The position numbers were made by a program, and so were the translations under genes. The notes beneath the pieces are model-generated. The model was not told where the DNA came from and did no database searches. It saw only the letters and a list, made by a program, of their open reading frames with translations. Positions 24,227 to 35,525 of a stretch of 64,000 nt of DNA are shown here, piece by piece; within the stretch, counting starts at the first letter, position 1; the number at the start of each line of letters is the position of its first letter. Origin of the DNA: Hyphomicrobiales bacterium (GTDB lineage: Bacteria > Pseudomonadota > Alphaproteobacteria > Rhizobiales > Rhizobiaceae); NCBI GenBank assembly GCA_900470195.1, contig UEIJ01000006.1, positions 158,227 to 222,226 on the forward strand, given 5' to 3'.

Positions 24227-25759
24227 ATGCAGGAACTTCTTGAACAGCTCGAAGCCCGCCGGGCGGAAGCCCGCCTTGGCGGCGGCCAGCGCCGCATCGA
24301 CGCGCAGCACGGCAAGGGCAAGCTCACCGCCCGCGAACGCATCGAAGTGCTTCTCGACGAGGGATCGTTCGAGGAATTCGACATGTATGTCACTCATCGC
24401 TGCACCGATTTCGGCATGGAAAAGCAGAAAGTCGCTGGCGACGGCGTGGTAACGGGCTGGGGCACGATCAACGGGCGGCAGGTTTATGTGTTCAGCCAGG
24501 ATTTTACCGTTCTCGGCGGCTCCTTGTCTGAAACCCATGCGCAGAAAATCTGCAAGATCATGGATATGGCCATGAAGAATGGCGCGCCGGTCATCGGGCT
24601 CAACGATTCCGGTGGCGCGCGCATACAGGAAGGCGTCGCCTCGCTCGCGGGTTATGCCGACGTATTCAAGCGCAACGTGGACGCGTCCGGCGTGGTGCCG
24701 CAGATTTCGGTCATCATGGGGCCTTGCGCTGGCGGCGCGGTCTACTCGCCGGCCATGACCGACTTTATCTTCATGGTGCGGGATAGTTCCTATATGTTCG
24801 TGACGGGTCCCGACGTGGTGAAGACCGTCACCAACGAAATTGTTACAGCCGAAGAACTGGGCGGCGCATCGACCCACACCAGAAAATCGTCGGTCGCGGA
24901 CGGCGCTTATGAGAACGATATCGAAGCACTGGAACAGGTCCGCATTCTGTTCGATTTTCTGCCACTCAACAATCGTGAAAAGCCGCCCGTACGCCCGGTA
25001 TTCGATGACCCGGCAAGGCTTGAAATGCGGCTCGACACATTGATCCCGGACAGTGCCACCAAGCCCTACGACATGAAGGAGCTTATCCACGCGCTGGCTG
25101 ACGAAAGCGATTTCTTTGAAATTCAGGAAGCTTTTGCAAAGAACATCATTACGGGTTTTATCCGTATCGATGGGCAAACTATTGGCGTCGTTGCAAACCA
25201 GCCCATGGTGCTCGCCGGTTGCCTCGATATCGATTCATCGCGCAAGGCAGCAAGATTCGTTCGCTTTTGCGACGCCTTCAACATTCCGATCCTCACCCTT
25301 GTAGATGTCCCGGGCTTCCTTCCCGGCACGGCACAGGAATATGGCGGGGTCATCAAGCACGGCGCAAAACTGCTCTTTGCCTATTCGCAGGCCACCGTTC
25401 CGATGGTCACGCTCATCACCCGCAAAGCCTATGGCGGCGCATATGACGTGATGGCGTCGAAACACATTGGCGCGGACATCAATTATGCATGGCCGACGGC
25501 GGAAATCGCTGTGATGGGAGCCAAGGGCGCAACGGAAATCCTCTATCGTTCGGAATTGGGCGACGTTGAAAAAATAGCGGCGCGCACGAAGGAATATGAG
25601 GAGCGTTTCGCCAATCCGTTCGTGGCTGCCGAACGCGGCTTCATCGACGAAGTCATCATGCCTCACTCCTCGCGTCGCCGCATTGCGCGGGCTTTTGCCA
25701 GCCTGCGCAACAAGAGCCAAAGCACGCCGTGGAAGAAGCACGACACCATTCCGCTGTAA
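24227..25759 (+). CDS. pccB: Propionyl-CoA carboxylase beta chain
   Basis: Carboxyltransferase subunit that moves CO2 from biotin to propionyl-CoA to give methylmalonyl-CoA. The 510-residue protein has the N-terminal acyl-CoA half ([20 protein letters not shown] near 28-47, then [14 protein letters not shown] near 127) and the C-terminal carboxybiotin half ([27 protein letters not shown] begins near 358, [13 protein letters not shown] near 397). AIHH-type residues of the active site are kept (GGA in both oxyanion pairs). Start ATG at 24227. It is the first gene of pccB-pccA-scpA and is transcribed away from pccR. Confidence 0.96.
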   Translation: MQELLEQLEARRAEARLGGGQRRIDAQHGKGKLTARERIEVLLDEGSFEEFDMYVTHRCTDFGMEKQKVAGDGVVTGWGTINGRQVYVFSQDFTVLGGSLSETHAQKICKIMDMAMKNGAPVIGLNDSGGARIQEGVASLAGYADVFKRNVDASGVVPQISVIMGPCAGGAVYSPAMTDFIFMVRDSSYMFVTGPDVVKTVTNEIVTAEELGGASTHTRKSSVADGAYENDIEALEQVRILFDFLPLNNREKPPVRPVFDDPARLEMRLDTLIPDSATKPYDMKELIHALADESDFFEIQEAFAKNIITGFIRIDGQTIGVVANQPMVLAGCLDIDSSRKAARFVRFCDAFNIPILTLVDVPGFLPGTAQEYGGVIKHGAKLLFAYSQATVPMVTLITRKAYGGAYDVMASKHIGADINYAWPTAEIAVMGAKGATEILYRSELGDVEKIAARTKEYEERFANPFVAAERGFIDEVIMPHSSRRRIARAFASLRNKSQSTPWKKHDTIPL

Positions 25760-25781
25760 GATTGCTATGGGTACGATAAAA

Positions 25782-27785
25782 ATGCTCAAGAAAATTCTCA
25801 TTGCCAATCGCGGCGAAATCGCATGTCGGGTCATCAAGACGGCGAAAAAAATGGGTATCGCAACGGTTGCCGTTTATTCCGACGCGGACCGTAATGCGCT
25901 CCATGTCAAAATGGCCGACGAAGCGATCCACATCGGACCAGCGCCATCCAACCAATCCTATATCGTCATCGACAAAATCCTCGCGGCGATCAAGGAAACC
26001 GGCGCGGATGCCGTACATCCCGGCTACGGCTTCCTGTCGGAAAATCCGCGTTTCGCTGAGGCACTGAAGGCCGCCAACGTCACCTTCATCGGCCCGCCGG
26101 TGAACGCAATCGACGCCATGGGCGACAAGATCACCTCCAAGAAGCTCGCAGCCGAAGCCGGTGTTTCTACCGTACCCGGCCATATGGGCTTGATTGGGGA
26201 CGCCGATGAAGCGGTTAAGATCGCTGGCAGTATCGGCTACCCCGTCATGATCAAGGCTTCTGCTGGCGGCGGCGGCAAGGGCATGCGTATTGCCTGGAAT
26301 GACGATGAAGCCCGCGAAGGTTTCCAGCTGTCGCGAAATGAGGCCAAATCCTCTTTCGGAGACGACCGTATCTTTATTGAAAAATTCGTCACCCAGCCCC
26401 GCCATATTGAAATTCAGGTTCTTGGCGATCAGCACGGCAACGTCGTCTATCTGGGAGAACGCGAATGCTCGATCCAGCGCCGCAATCAAAAGGTCATCGA
26501 AGAAGCACCCTCGCCGTTTCTTGATGAAGCCACCCGCAAAGCCATGGGTGAGCAGGCTGTGGCGCTGGCCAAGGCTGTCGGCTATTTTTCGGCAGGTACG
26601 GTTGAATTCATCGTCGACGGCAGTCGCAACTTTTATTTCCTGGAAATGAATACGCGGTTGCAGGTCGAGCATCCGGTTACGGAGCTCATCACCGGTATCG
26701 ATCTCGTTGAAGAAATGATCCGGGTGGCATCCGGCGAAAAACTCCGTTTCGGTCAAAGCGAAGTGAAGCTCAACGGATGGGCCATCGAAAGCCGTCTTTA
26801 TGCCGAAGACCCGTATCGCAACTTCCTGCCTTCTATCGGCAGGCTGACCCGCTATCGTCCGCCGGTCGAAGGTCGCAACCCGGATGGCACAATCGTGCGT
26901 AACGACACGGGCGTGTTCGAAGGCGGCGAGATTTCGATGTATTATGATCCGATGATCGCAAAGCTATGCACCTGGGGTCCGGACCGCGCCAGCGCGATCA
27001 ATGCGATGGGGGATGCTCTGGATGCATTTGAGGTTGAAGGCATCGGCCACAACCTGCCCTTCCTGTCAGCGGTAATGGATCATCCTCGTTTCCGCGAGGG
27101 CGCGCTCACCACCGCCTTCATTGCCGAAGAATATCCGGACGGCTTCGCTGGAGTAGCGGTTTCGGAAGACGATGCGCGGGTGCTCGCCGCAGTAGCTGCC
27201 CAGATCAATCTGGCGATCGAACAGCGCAACGCGCAGATTTCCGGGCGGATTTCCAGCGACCAGCAATCTATCGCGGCCGACTGGGTCGCGACGCTCGGCG
27301 GCTTCACCTTGCCGGTTCGCATTGCAGAAGGCGAAGGCGGGACGACGATCAATTTCAGGGACGGCGGCAGTCTGCCGGTTGCCAGCGACTGGCATCCCGG
27401 CAGTCATCTTGGCTCATTCACCGTCGGCGGTAAGCCCATTGCCATCAAGGTTTCGCGGTCGGGCACCGGTTGGCGTCTGCGCTGGCGCGGAATGGACGTT
27501 GTCGCCCACGTTCGTAAGCCGCGCATCGCAGAACTTGCACAGCTCATGCCGGTCAAGCTCCCTCCAGACACGTCGAAGATGCTTCTCTGCCCTATGCCGG
27601 GTGTCATCACATCAATCCTCGTCAAAGAGGGCGAAACGGTCGAAGCCGGGCAACCGCTCGCCACGGTAGAGGCAATGAAGATGGAAAACGTGCTGCGTGC
27701 AGAACGCCGTGCTACCGTAAAGCGTATTACGGCGGAAGCAGGCGCAAGCCTCGCTGTCGATGAGCTGATCATGGAATTCGAGTAG
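25782..27785 (+). CDS. pccA: Propionyl-CoA carboxylase alpha chain (biotin carboxylase and biotin carrier)
   Basis: Carboxylates its own biotin with ATP and bicarbonate. In 667 residues: biotin carboxylase domain (about 1-450) with the ATP grasp loop [14 protein letters not shown] near 162, [20 protein letters not shown] near 230 and [14 protein letters not shown] near 288; a BT-type linker domain; and a biotinyl domain with EAMKMEN whose lysine is residue 633. The ATG at 25782 ([14 protein letters not shown]) fits the family; another ATG at 25767 is five codons upstream, and neither has a strong ribosome-binding site. It follows pccB by 22 bases and precedes scpA by 26. Confidence 0.96.
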   Translation: MLKKILIANRGEIACRVIKTAKKMGIATVAVYSDADRNALHVKMADEAIHIGPAPSNQSYIVIDKILAAIKETGADAVHPGYGFLSENPRFAEALKAANVTFIGPPVNAIDAMGDKITSKKLAAEAGVSTVPGHMGLIGDADEAVKIAGSIGYPVMIKASAGGGGKGMRIAWNDDEAREGFQLSRNEAKSSFGDDRIFIEKFVTQPRHIEIQVLGDQHGNVVYLGERECSIQRRNQKVIEEAPSPFLDEATRKAMGEQAVALAKAVGYFSAGTVEFIVDGSRNFYFLEMNTRLQVEHPVTELITGIDLVEEMIRVASGEKLRFGQSEVKLNGWAIESRLYAEDPYRNFLPSIGRLTRYRPPVEGRNPDGTIVRNDTGVFEGGEISMYYDPMIAKLCTWGPDRASAINAMGDALDAFEVEGIGHNLPFLSAVMDHPRFREGALTTAFIAEEYPDGFAGVAVSEDDARVLAAVAAQINLAIEQRNAQISGRISSDQQSIAADWVATLGGFTLPVRIAEGEGGTTINFRDGGSLPVASDWHPGSHLGSFTVGGKPIAIKVSRSGTGWRLRWRGMDVVAHVRKPRIAELAQLMPVKLPPDTSKMLLCPMPGVITSILVKEGETVEAGQPLATVEAMKMENVLRAERRATVKRITAEAGASLAVDELIMEFE

Positions 27786-27811
27786 AGCTGAGCCGGAATG
27801 GAGAATGGCCA

Positions 27812-29950
27812 ATGACGAAAAAGACCCGTGCAGACTGGGAAACGTTGGCTGAGAAGGAACTGAAGCGGCCAGCCGACAGCCTGATCTGGCACACGCCGGA
27901 AGGCATTGACGTAAAGCCGCTCTATACGGAAGACGACCTGCAGGGGATCGATCATCTGGGCACCCTGCCCGGTTTCGAGCCATTCCTGCGCGGTCCGCGG
28001 GCCACCATGTATGCGGGTCGTCCTTGGACGATCCGGCAATATGCCGGGTTCTCGACAGCAGAAGAATCCAACGCCTTCTATCGCAAGGCTCTTGCCGCCG
28101 GCCAGCAGGGCGTATCGGTTGCTTTCGATCTTGCCACGCATCGTGGTTATGACAGCGACCATCCGCGTGTCGAGGGCGATGTCGGCAAAGCAGGCGTTGC
28201 TATCGATTCCGTCGAGGATATGAAGATCCTTTTCGACGGCATACCGCTGGAGAAAATCTCCGTCTCCATGACCATGAACGGCGCTGTGATCCCGATCCTT
28301 GCCAATTTCATCGTGGCGGGCGAGGAACAGGGCGTGCCCCGCGCTCAGCTTTCAGGCACGATCCAGAACGACATCCTCAAGGAGTTCATGGTCCGCAACA
28401 CCTATATCTATCCGCCGGAACCATCCATGCGGATCATCGCGGATATCATCGCCTATACCGCTACGGAAATGCCGAAATTCAATTCGATTTCGATTTCGGG
28501 CTACCACATGCAGGAAGCGGGCGCGACATTGGTTCAGGAACTGGCCTTCACGCTCGCCGATGGTCGCGAATATGTGCGTGCAGCGCTCAATAAGGGCCTG
28601 AATGTCGATGAATTTGCCGGACGCCTGTCCTTCTTCTTCGCCATCGGCATGAATTTCTTCATGGAAATCGCCAAGCTGCGCGCTGCACGTTTGCTCTGGT
28701 CGCGCATCATGAAGGAATTTGATCCGAAGAAACCCGGTTCGCTGATGCTGCGCACGCATTGCCAGACTTCCGGTGTCTCCTTGCAGGAACAGGACCCTTA
28801 TAACAATATCGTCCGCACAGCTTTCGAGGCTATGTCTGCCGCGCTGGGCGGAACACAGTCGCTGCACACCAATTCCTTTGATGAAGCCATTGCTTTGCCG
28901 ACGGAATTCTCCGCGCGCATCGCTCGCAACACGCAGCTTATCCTGCAAAATGAAACGGGCGTGACCAAAGTGGTCGATCCGCTGGCCGGCTCCTATTATA
29001 TCGAAAACCTCACCAATGAGCTTGCCGAAAAGGCTTGGGCCTTGATCGAAGAGGTCGAGAAACTTGGCGGCATGACAAAGGCCGTCGAAAGCGGCCTTCC
29101 GAAGCGCCTCATCGAAGAAGCTGCCACCAAACGGCAGGCGGCAATCGATAAAGGCGAGGAAGTCATCGTTGGCGTCAACAAGTTCCGGCTGGAGCAGGAA
29201 GACGAAATCGACATTCTGGAGATTGACAACAGCGCCGTTCGCCAGTCGCAGATTGCACGTCTCAACCGCATCAAAGAAACGCGCAACAAGGCTAAGGTGG
29301 AAGCCGCGCTCGCCGAGTTGGAAAAGGTTGCGAGGACCAGCGAAGGCAACCTGCTCGCTGCCGCCGTTGAAGCCTCGCGCGCCCGCGCCAGCGTAGGAGA
29401 GATTTCCGATGCTATGCGCCGGGCGTTCGGCGATCACGCAGCGGTCCCGAAAGTCGTCAAAAAAGTTTATGGCGCTGCCTACAAGGACGAGCCGGAATAT
29501 CAGACGCTGGTTGAGAGGCTTGGCGATTTCTCCAAACAGATCGGCGAAACGCCAAAGGTAATGGTGGCAAAGCTCGGCCAGGACGGCCATGACCGCGGTG
29601 CCAAAATCATTGCGTCAGCATTTGGCGATATCGGGTTCGAAGTCCTGGCCGGTCCACTATTCCAGACCCCTGACGAAGCCGCCGAGATGGCGATTAAATC
29701 CAAGGTCCATGTTCTGGGAGTTTCCTCGCTCGCAGCCGGCCACAAAACGCTTCTGCCCCAGTTGGTGGACACGCTCCGCAAGAAAGGCGCGGAAAACATC
29801 ATCGTAGTCTGCGGCGGTGTCGTTCCACGTCAGGATTATCAGTATCTGTTCGATCACGGCGTGGCGGCGGTGTTCGGGCCCGGCTCGAATGTGCTCGACT
29901 GCGCCCGCGCCGTGCTTGACCTGATGGAAGGCAAGCGTCGAAATCTCTGA
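27812..29950 (+). CDS. scpA: Methylmalonyl-CoA mutase
   Basis: B12-dependent isomerase that converts methylmalonyl-CoA to succinyl-CoA, the last step of propionyl-CoA assimilation. The 712-residue single-chain enzyme has the substrate barrel ([20 protein letters not shown] near 76, then [13 protein letters not shown] near 108) and the B12-binding domain with [14 protein letters not shown], whose cobalt-ligand histidine is residue 593, and [16 protein letters not shown] near 646. ATG at 27812 follows GGAGAA. It closes the pccB-pccA-scpA unit; a stem-loop follows at 30003. A separate epimerase gene is not in the window. Confidence 0.96.
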   Translation: MTKKTRADWETLAEKELKRPADSLIWHTPEGIDVKPLYTEDDLQGIDHLGTLPGFEPFLRGPRATMYAGRPWTIRQYAGFSTAEESNAFYRKALAAGQQGVSVAFDLATHRGYDSDHPRVEGDVGKAGVAIDSVEDMKILFDGIPLEKISVSMTMNGAVIPILANFIVAGEEQGVPRAQLSGTIQNDILKEFMVRNTYIYPPEPSMRIIADIIAYTATEMPKFNSISISGYHMQEAGATLVQELAFTLADGREYVRAALNKGLNVDEFAGRLSFFFAIGMNFFMEIAKLRAARLLWSRIMKEFDPKKPGSLMLRTHCQTSGVSLQEQDPYNNIVRTAFEAMSAALGGTQSLHTNSFDEAIALPTEFSARIARNTQLILQNETGVTKVVDPLAGSYYIENLTNELAEKAWALIEEVEKLGGMTKAVESGLPKRLIEEAATKRQAAIDKGEEVIVGVNKFRLEQEDEIDILEIDNSAVRQSQIARLNRIKETRNKAKVEAALAELEKVARTSEGNLLAAAVEASRARASVGEISDAMRRAFGDHAAVPKVVKKVYGAAYKDEPEYQTLVERLGDFSKQIGETPKVMVAKLGQDGHDRGAKIIASAFGDIGFEVLAGPLFQTPDEAAEMAIKSKVHVLGVSSLAAGHKTLLPQLVDTLRKKGAENIIVVCGGVVPRQDYQYLFDHGVAAVFGPGSNVLDCARAVLDLMEGKRRNL

Positions 29951-30002
29951 ATATTGTCAGGTAGATAGACCCGTTACGAGACTCATTTTCTGAACAACTT
30001 GA

Positions 30003-30030
30003 GAAGCCGGGTGAACATCCCGGCTTCTTG
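30003..30030. terminator. Stem-loop between scpA and a convergent small gene
   Basis: GAAGCCGGG (30003-30011) pairs with CCCGGCTTC (30019-30027) around a 7-base loop, followed by TTG on the plus strand. The T run is weak, but it sits between the 3' ends of convergent genes, as expected for a shared terminator. Confidence 0.55.
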
Positions 30031-30044
30031 CTTGCAGCCAGCGC

Positions 30045-30410
<366 letters not shown>

Positions 30411-30534
30411 CTAACCTCCGCGTCTTCTATGCAGCTCAAACGTAGACCAGCATGTGAAAGTTCCCTGCCTTCATGTGATTACGGAACCGCGTCCCTCCAT
30501 CGCGCGTTTCAGGTCAGCCATTTTGGAGGTTTAT

Positions 30535-30908
30535 ATGTCACAGTTCTTCACGAAGCTCAGCGAGAAAGCTGCTGAACTTGCAGGCCATTATCTGGCGTTT
30601 GTGCTGGCGAGTTTGTTCATCATCATATGGGGCGTTACCGGGCCTCTATTTAACTTCTCTGACACATGGCAACTTGTGGTAATACATCGACCACCATCGT
30701 CACCTTCCTGATGGTTTTCCTGATCCAGAATGCGCAGAACCGCGAAGCGAGCGCGACACAGGCCAAACTTGATGAAATTCTGATCATCGTCTCGACGACG
30801 AAGACCGAGACCATCGGCGCGGAACACCTGCCCCTCAACGAACTGAAGGTCATCTTGCAGCGCTTTGAAGAGCAAAGCCAAGTCGTCGAGTCCGAAGAGG
30901 CAAATTGA
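30535..30908 (+). pseudogene. Low-affinity iron permease family protein, frameshifted
   Basis: The first frame begins MSQFFTKLSEKAAELAGHYL and runs through [18 protein letters not shown], the classic first half of the bacterial low-affinity iron permease (Iron_permease) family. At about 30679-30684 the frame goes wrong; the other frame continues directly with [20 protein letters not shown], the family's second half, to a stop at 30908. One base missing (GTNAATACA reads GTAATACA) restores a 124-residue protein of normal length with two membrane segments. TTGGAGG precedes the ATG at 30535. Either a real inactivating deletion, an error in the sequence, or rarely a programmed shift. Confidence 0.75.
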
Positions 30909-30987
30909 GGCGCCGACCTTCTTTCCACGAGGGCGTGGATGCCTATATCCCCGGGGAGTATCTCATTGTTAGCAGAAAGGATGTCCC

Positions 30988-31524
30988 ATGGCCGTCACCA
31001 GAAAGCAGGAAGCCCGTGCTCTCAATGCCGACGAGAAAGAACTGGTTGAAAAATCGCACCATCCTTTTTTACAAAACGTTCCCGACGAAGAACTTTCCCA
31101 TCTGGCTAAACTGATACGCGAACGTCGGAAGAAAGCGAAAGATCAGGCCCACCAGCGCAGACGCGAAATGCGCGGGAAAGGAGCCCCTCGGGGTGCGTCA
31201 CCTTCCAAAGCGGACGGAGGTTCGCATCTGAAAGTTTCCGTTCTGGCCATGGCCGTACGTCGCATCAACACGGAGGTTGAACGTCGGCGTCGCATGTCCG
31301 CCAGCACCGAACTGATCGCCAATGCCAGAAAAGCGCTGGCAACCAAGGAAGCCAACGAAAAGAAAGGCAAGGATTTCAATACCCGTCATGCACTGGAAGG
31401 CATGCGCAACATTCCAAACGAAAAATATGACAGCCTCGTCCGCCCGGCGGAGCGTGGACGGCTACGGAAGGCCGCCAGTGTCGCTCAGGCGAAGAAAGAT
31501 ACTCGTCAGAAGGAAGCCGGTTAG
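30988..31524 (+). CDS. Hypothetical basic protein, 178 residues
   Basis: I do not recognise a named family. The protein is strongly basic and rich in Lys, Arg, Glu and Ala, mostly helical, without membrane segments: a head NADEKELVEKSHHPFLQNVP, a very basic stretch (ERRKKAKDQAHQRRREMRGK near 46-65), and a Lys/Glu-rich end. Such composition suggests nucleic acid binding, but that is inference. AGAAAGGATG precedes the ATG at 30988. Its TAG overlaps the stop codon of the convergent aldo/keto reductase gene by four bases. A TTCG-loop hairpin at 31537-31554 follows. Confidence 0.6.
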   Translation: MAVTRKQEARALNADEKELVEKSHHPFLQNVPDEELSHLAKLIRERRKKAKDQAHQRRREMRGKGAPRGASPSKADGGSHLKVSVLAMAVRRINTEVERRRRMSASTELIANARKALATKEANEKKGKDFNTRHALEGMRNIPNEKYDSLVRPAERGRLRKAASVAQAKKDTRQKEAG

Positions 31525-32366
31525 AGCATTTCCAATGCCGTCTTTCGAGACGGCGGTGCGAAAGCCTGATCCATACGTTTCAGTTGATCTTCGGAAAGCC
31601 GCAAATCTGCGGCTTTTCTGTTGTCCCGCACATGATGCAGGTTGGACGACTTCGGTATTGCGATGACATTGCCGCTACGCAAGGTCCATGCAAGCGCGAC
31701 GGAGGCTGGTGTGCCGCCTGTCTCGCCGGCAATTTCCGCCAGGACAGGATTGCCCAGCAACCGCCCCTGTTCAATCGGCGAATACGCCATCAGCGGAATT
31801 TTCCGCTCAGCACACCAGGGCATAAGATCGAATTCCGGCCCGCGCCGCGTCAGATTGTAGAGTATCTGGTTTGTCGCGACGGCCTTTCCGCCCGCGATGC
31901 CAACCAATTCTTTCATATCGTCCGTATCGAAATTGCTGACGCCCCAGCTACCGATTTTTCCGCCATGCTGCAGTTCTTCAAATGCGGCAATAGTCTCTTC
32001 AAGCGGGTATCGCCCGCGCCAGTGCAGAAGATAGAGATCGATACGGTCGGTGCGAAGCCGCTTCAGGCTCCGTTCACAGGCCTCGATTGTGTCCTTCCGT
32101 GACGCATTGAACGGCAGTACCTTGCTGACGAGAAACACATCATCGCGATGGCCCATTATGGCTTCGCCGACAACGTCTTCCGCCTCACCGTCGGCGTACA
32201 TTTCCGCTGTATCGATCAGCGTCATGCCGAGATCAATGCCGCTCCTCAGCGCCTCGATTTCATAGCGGCGTTGCGTGCTGTCCTCGCCCATGTACCAGGT
32301 GCCCTGCCCGAGCGCAGGAACCGTCCGGCCCGATGGAAGGGTGATCAGTGGTATGGTTCCGGTCAT
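31521..32366 (-). CDS. Aldo/keto reductase
   Basis: NADPH-dependent oxidoreductase of the AKR superfamily; the substrate is not predictable. The 281-residue TIM barrel keeps the catalytic tetrad D52, Y57 (IDTAEMY), K82 (LVSK) and H115 (YLLHWRG). The cofactor-binding end has AIPKSSNLHHVRDN, typical of AKRs that use NADP. The ATG at 32366 is preceded by GGGAGGATGCA. It is convergent with the basic hypothetical gene and lies 75 bases from murI on the same strand. Confidence 0.93.
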   Translation of the reverse strand: MTGTIPLITLPSGRTVPALGQGTWYMGEDSTQRRYEIEALRSGIDLGMTLIDTAEMYADGEAEDVVGEAIMGHRDDVFLVSKVLPFNASRKDTIEACERSLKRLRTDRIDLYLLHWRGRYPLEETIAAFEELQHGGKIGSWGVSNFDTDDMKELVGIAGGKAVATNQILYNLTRRGPEFDLMPWCAERKIPLMAYSPIEQGRLLGNPVLAEIAGETGGTPASVALAWTLRSGNVIAIPKSSNLHHVRDNRKAADLRLSEDQLKRMDQAFAPPSRKTALEML

Positions 32367-32440
32367 TGCATCCTCCCTTATCGAACGATCATTGGCATGA
32401 TCGCCACATCGCTGGAAAATTCAAGGCAGCGGGCAAGAGC

Positions 32441-33277
32441 TCAAGCAAAATGTAAGCCGAAACCCTGCATGAGCCTGCGGATGGCGTAATCCGGATTTTG
32501 TGATGTCACGACCGCCAGATCGTTGTGATGGTGCAGCTCCTCATCGGCGCGGCGCGGTTTCAGCAGGGAAACGGTTCGCCGGGCGATCGCTTCGGCAGGA
32601 TCGAGCCAGTCAACCGGCCAGGGCGCGAGACGGCGAAACACATTGGCGAGAAACGGATAATGTGTGCAGGCGAGAACGACAATGTCTGTACTGCTGCCGT
32701 CCTGCTCGATGAAGCAGGGTGCGATCTGTTCGATGACCAGCGCCTCGTCGATCTTCTCGCCACGAATATGCGCTTCCGCCACCGCCGCAAGCTGGTCAGC
32801 ACCGACGAGACGAACATGGCACTGGGAAGCAAAGGATTGGATGAGATCGCGCGTATAAGCACGCCTGACGGTGCCGGGGGTCGCCAGCACCGAAACAAGC
32901 CCCGACGATGTTCTTTCGGCCGCAGGCTTGATGGCCGGCACGGTCCCGACAAATGGGACCGAGGGATAGGCGTGCCGCAAATCATCCAGCACCAGTGTAG
33001 AGGCCGTATTACAGGCGATGACCGCAATTTCTGGATCATAAGCCGCAATAAGCCTGCCGAACAGTTCGACAATCCTGGCCCTCAGCGCGTCCTCTTCCCA
33101 TCCGCCATAGGGAAATCCCGCATCGTCCGCGACATAGACAAAGCGACGGTCCGGCATAAGCACCCGCGCTTCACGCAAAACCGTCAGCCCTCCGATCCCG
33201 CTATCGAAAACCAGAATGGGTCTTTCGGCATCGGCAAAAGGCAGAGCGGAAAAGCTTGCGGCGGGTGAGTCTTTCAT
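32441..33277 (-). CDS. murI: Glutamate racemase
   Basis: Makes D-glutamate for peptidoglycan. The 278-residue protein has the FDSGIGG motif (D25, S26), the first catalytic cysteine in ACNTAS (C89) and the second in ACTHYPF (C204), and [12 protein letters not shown]; all are standard. The first 18 residues are an unconserved lead. Its start overlaps the end of the upstream trmJ gene by four bases (ATGA), so the two are translationally coupled. Confidence 0.95.
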   Translation of the reverse strand: MKDSPAASFSALPFADAERPILVFDSGIGGLTVLREARVLMPDRRFVYVADDAGFPYGGWEEDALRARIVELFGRLIAAYDPEIAVIACNTASTLVLDDLRHAYPSVPFVGTVPAIKPAAERTSSGLVSVLATPGTVRRAYTRDLIQSFASQCHVRLVGADQLAAVAEAHIRGEKIDEALVIEQIAPCFIEQDGSSTDIVVLACTHYPFLANVFRRLAPWPVDWLDPAEAIARRTVSLLKPRRADEELHHHNDLAVVTSQNPDYAIRRLMQGFGLHFA

Positions 33278-34119
33278 TCTTCCTTGTCCTTTGCAGGCGA
33301 AGCTTCGGTTGCAGGCTTGCGCGCACGTCCTTCCGGCGCGCCAGAGCCACGAGGCTTTTTTGGCGAAAACACATCAAGCGACGTGATGACGCCGCGCAGA
33401 AGTTTTAGCTCTGCCGATGCGAAACCAGCGCGCGTCAGCACGGCGCGAAGATTGTTGACCATGATTTCCTTGCGGGCCTCAGGGCGGAAATATCCCCTGA
33501 CATCGAGGGCTTCTTCAAGATGATTGAAGAGCCCCTGCAATTCCTGCTTCGGCGCCAGTTCAAGTTCCGGCCCGCGGAAAACCGTCTCGGTTTCTTTCTC
33601 AAGACCCGATTTCATCCATTCATAGGACATAAGCAGGACAGCTTGGGCGATATTCAGCGACGCGAAGGCGGGATTGACCGGAAACGTCACCAGTTCATCC
33701 GCCAGACCTACTTCCTCATTGCTCAGCCCGAACCGTTCACGGCCAAACAGGATACCGGTCTTCTCGCCAGTTCTAAAACGACGGCGTAGCTCGCCACCGG
33801 CTTCCACGGCGCTGCGGACCTGCTTGAAGCCATCGCGTTCGCGAGCCGTCGTCGCATAGACGAAATTAAGATCGGCGATAGCAGACGAAAGGTCGTCATA
33901 GACCACCGCATTGTCGATCACGTGATCGGCCTTGCTTGCTGCCGCCCGCGCTTTTTCGCTCGGAAACTCCTCGCGCGGATTGACCAGACGCAGTTCAGCC
34001 AGGCCGAAATTGGCCATGGCGCGCGCCACCATGCCGATATTTTCCGGCAATTGCGGCTCCACCAGAACGATTGCTGGTCCTTCCGCGAGTATGGGGCGCT
34101 GTTTATCTGTTCCTGCCAT
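33274..34119 (-). CDS. trmJ: tRNA (cytidine/uridine-2'-O-)-methyltransferase TrmJ family
   Basis: SPOUT-class RNA 2'-O-methyltransferase; TrmJ modifies position 32 of tRNAs. The 281-residue product has the family motifs [18 protein letters not shown] near residue 19 (as [13 protein letters not shown]), [16 protein letters not shown] near 121 and the [15 protein letters not shown] cofactor knot near 153. The C-terminal 35 residues are an unconserved Lys/Ala/Pro tail. ATG at 34119. It overlaps murI by four bases and is divergent from the PfpI gene. Confidence 0.9.
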   Translation of the reverse strand: MAGTDKQRPILAEGPAIVLVEPQLPENIGMVARAMANFGLAELRLVNPREEFPSEKARAAASKADHVIDNAVVYDDLSSAIADLNFVYATTARERDGFKQVRSAVEAGGELRRRFRTGEKTGILFGRERFGLSNEEVGLADELVTFPVNPAFASLNIAQAVLLMSYEWMKSGLEKETETVFRGPELELAPKQELQGLFNHLEEALDVRGYFRPEARKEIMVNNLRAVLTRAGFASAELKLLRGVITSLDVFSPKKPRGSGAPEGRARKPATEASPAKDKEE

Positions 34120-34296
34120 GATCTCTTCCGCATTAGCTATAAAACCGTGGCGTTTCCCTTACATAATTGACGCGCAATCGCAAAGATTCCCCTTACGTGT
34201 TCGGATGAAAAGCCTGTGTAGTAGCCCGATAACACCTCTCCGCCGCCCATTCGTGCCAGACTGTTGCCACCAGATACACGTTCAAGGGAGGAAACC

Positions 34297-34881
34297 ATGT
34301 CCGGTAAGAAGATACTGATGCTTTGCGGCGACTTTGGTGAAGACTATGAAACCATGGTCCCGTTCCAGACGCTGCTGACTGTTGGCCATACGGTTCATGC
34401 CGTCTGCCCCGGAAAGAAGGCCGGCGATCACATTGCGACAGCCATTCACGACTTTGAGGGTCACCAGACCTATACGGAAAAGCCGGGCCACAACTTCGCT
34501 CTCAACGCAACATTCGCCGAGGTAAAGCCGGAAAACTACGATGCACTTGTCATTCCGGGTGGTCGTGCACCGGAATATTTGCGTCTCGATGACAAGGTTA
34601 TTGCCGTGGTGAAGCACTTCTTCGAGGCGAACAAGCCCGTCGCTGCCGTCTGCCACGGCGCACAATTGCTGGCCGCAGCGCGCGTTCTTGAAGGCCGGAC
34701 CTGCTCGGCCTATCCGGCATGCCGTCCGGAAGTCGAACTCGCCGGCGGCAAATACGCCGATATCCCGGTGGATCAGGCTGTTACTGATGGCAATCTCGTC
34801 ACCTCGCCTGCATGGCCCGCCCATCCGGCTTGGCTTTCCCAGTTCCTGGCTGTTCTCGGCACTCGGATCACACATGGCTGA
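34297..34881 (+). CDS. DJ-1/PfpI family protein
   Basis: A 194-residue class I glutamine amidotransferase-like protein of the DJ-1/PfpI superfamily (stress-related deglycase or protease-like). The nucleophile elbow is [11 protein letters not shown] with C119 followed by H120; E15 in GDFGEDYE is at the position of the family's conserved glutamate; the [12 protein letters not shown] motif is near 85-96. ATG at 34297 follows AGGGAGGAAACC. Substrate and physiological role cannot be told from the sequence. Confidence 0.9.
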   Translation: MSGKKILMLCGDFGEDYETMVPFQTLLTVGHTVHAVCPGKKAGDHIATAIHDFEGHQTYTEKPGHNFALNATFAEVKPENYDALVIPGGRAPEYLRLDDKVIAVVKHFFEANKPVAAVCHGAQLLAAARVLEGRTCSAYPACRPEVELAGGKYADIPVDQAVTDGNLVTSPAWPAHPAWLSQFLAVLGTRITHG

Positions 34882-34969
34882 TCGCAATGCCCCGCCTGTT
34901 CCCTAACAAGGTTGCAGGTGGGGCAAAACTGCGCGACAGTAAGTTTGGGAGAACGATCCGGAGGAAACC

Positions 34970-35380
34970 ATGTGCAGACTGTTCATCGGCGCCAATCCTG
35001 AACTCTGGCAGAGCGTGACGCGTTCGCTGCGTATAGATGGCGTGGTAACAAGCGTTCGGCTCGAAAATTTCTTCTGGTGGGCTCTGGAAGATATTGCAGC
35101 GCGCGACGATCTCACTGTCAGCCGACTGATCGGCAAACTTTACGATGAATCCCGGAATGAAGGACACGACCTCGACAATTTCGCATCGTTCCTTCGCGTC
35201 TGTTGCGGTCGTTATCTTTCGCTGCAGCTGAATGGCCTTGTTCCTACAGACAAGTCGGCTGCCATTTCCACGCTGGATGCTGACGCAATTCTGGCGAGCG
35301 AAGAGAAAAACTATCGTGAGCGGCAATCCTCATGGGAAAAATCGCGCGATAGCGATCATGCTGCACACCGTGCGGCATAA
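34970..35380 (+). CDS. Ribbon-helix-helix domain protein
   Basis: A 136-residue protein with the Ribbon-helix-helix_4-type sequence: MCRLFIGANPELWQSVTRSL followed by RIDGVVTSVRLENFFWWAL and a helical part (ARDDLTVSRLIGKLYDE), a pattern conserved in alphaproteobacteria. It is thought to bind DNA or to act as an arylsulfate-type regulator, but targets are unknown. The C-terminal 40 residues are polar. CCGGAGGAAACC before the ATG at 34970 is an excellent ribosome-binding site. It stands alone between the PfpI gene and icd. Confidence 0.8.
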   Translation: MCRLFIGANPELWQSVTRSLRIDGVVTSVRLENFFWWALEDIAARDDLTVSRLIGKLYDESRNEGHDLDNFASFLRVCCGRYLSLQLNGLVPTDKSAAISTLDADAILASEEKNYRERQSSWEKSRDSDHAAHRAA

Positions 35381-35525
35381 TTCGCCGTTTCGCACTGTCA
35401 GCAAATCTCTCCCGAAATTTTGACTGCCTAAACAGTCTATAGGCCAAAGAATAAGCCTCTTACGCTTTGCCTTATTCGCAGCGAATGCTATACGGGCGCG
35501 ACGCATTCAAAGAGAGGCTTCATCC

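Noticed and set aside
25656..26756. A 366-codon minus-strand frame opposite pccA
   Set aside because: Antisense shadow of the biotin carboxylase domain.
28352..29590. A 412-codon minus-strand frame opposite scpA
   Set aside because: Antisense shadow of methylmalonyl-CoA mutase.
31537..31554. Perfect 7-bp hairpin with TTCG loop after the basic hypothetical gene
   Set aside because: It lies inside the 3' end of the aldo/keto reductase gene and has no T run, so I did not call it a terminator; it may still affect the plus-strand transcript.
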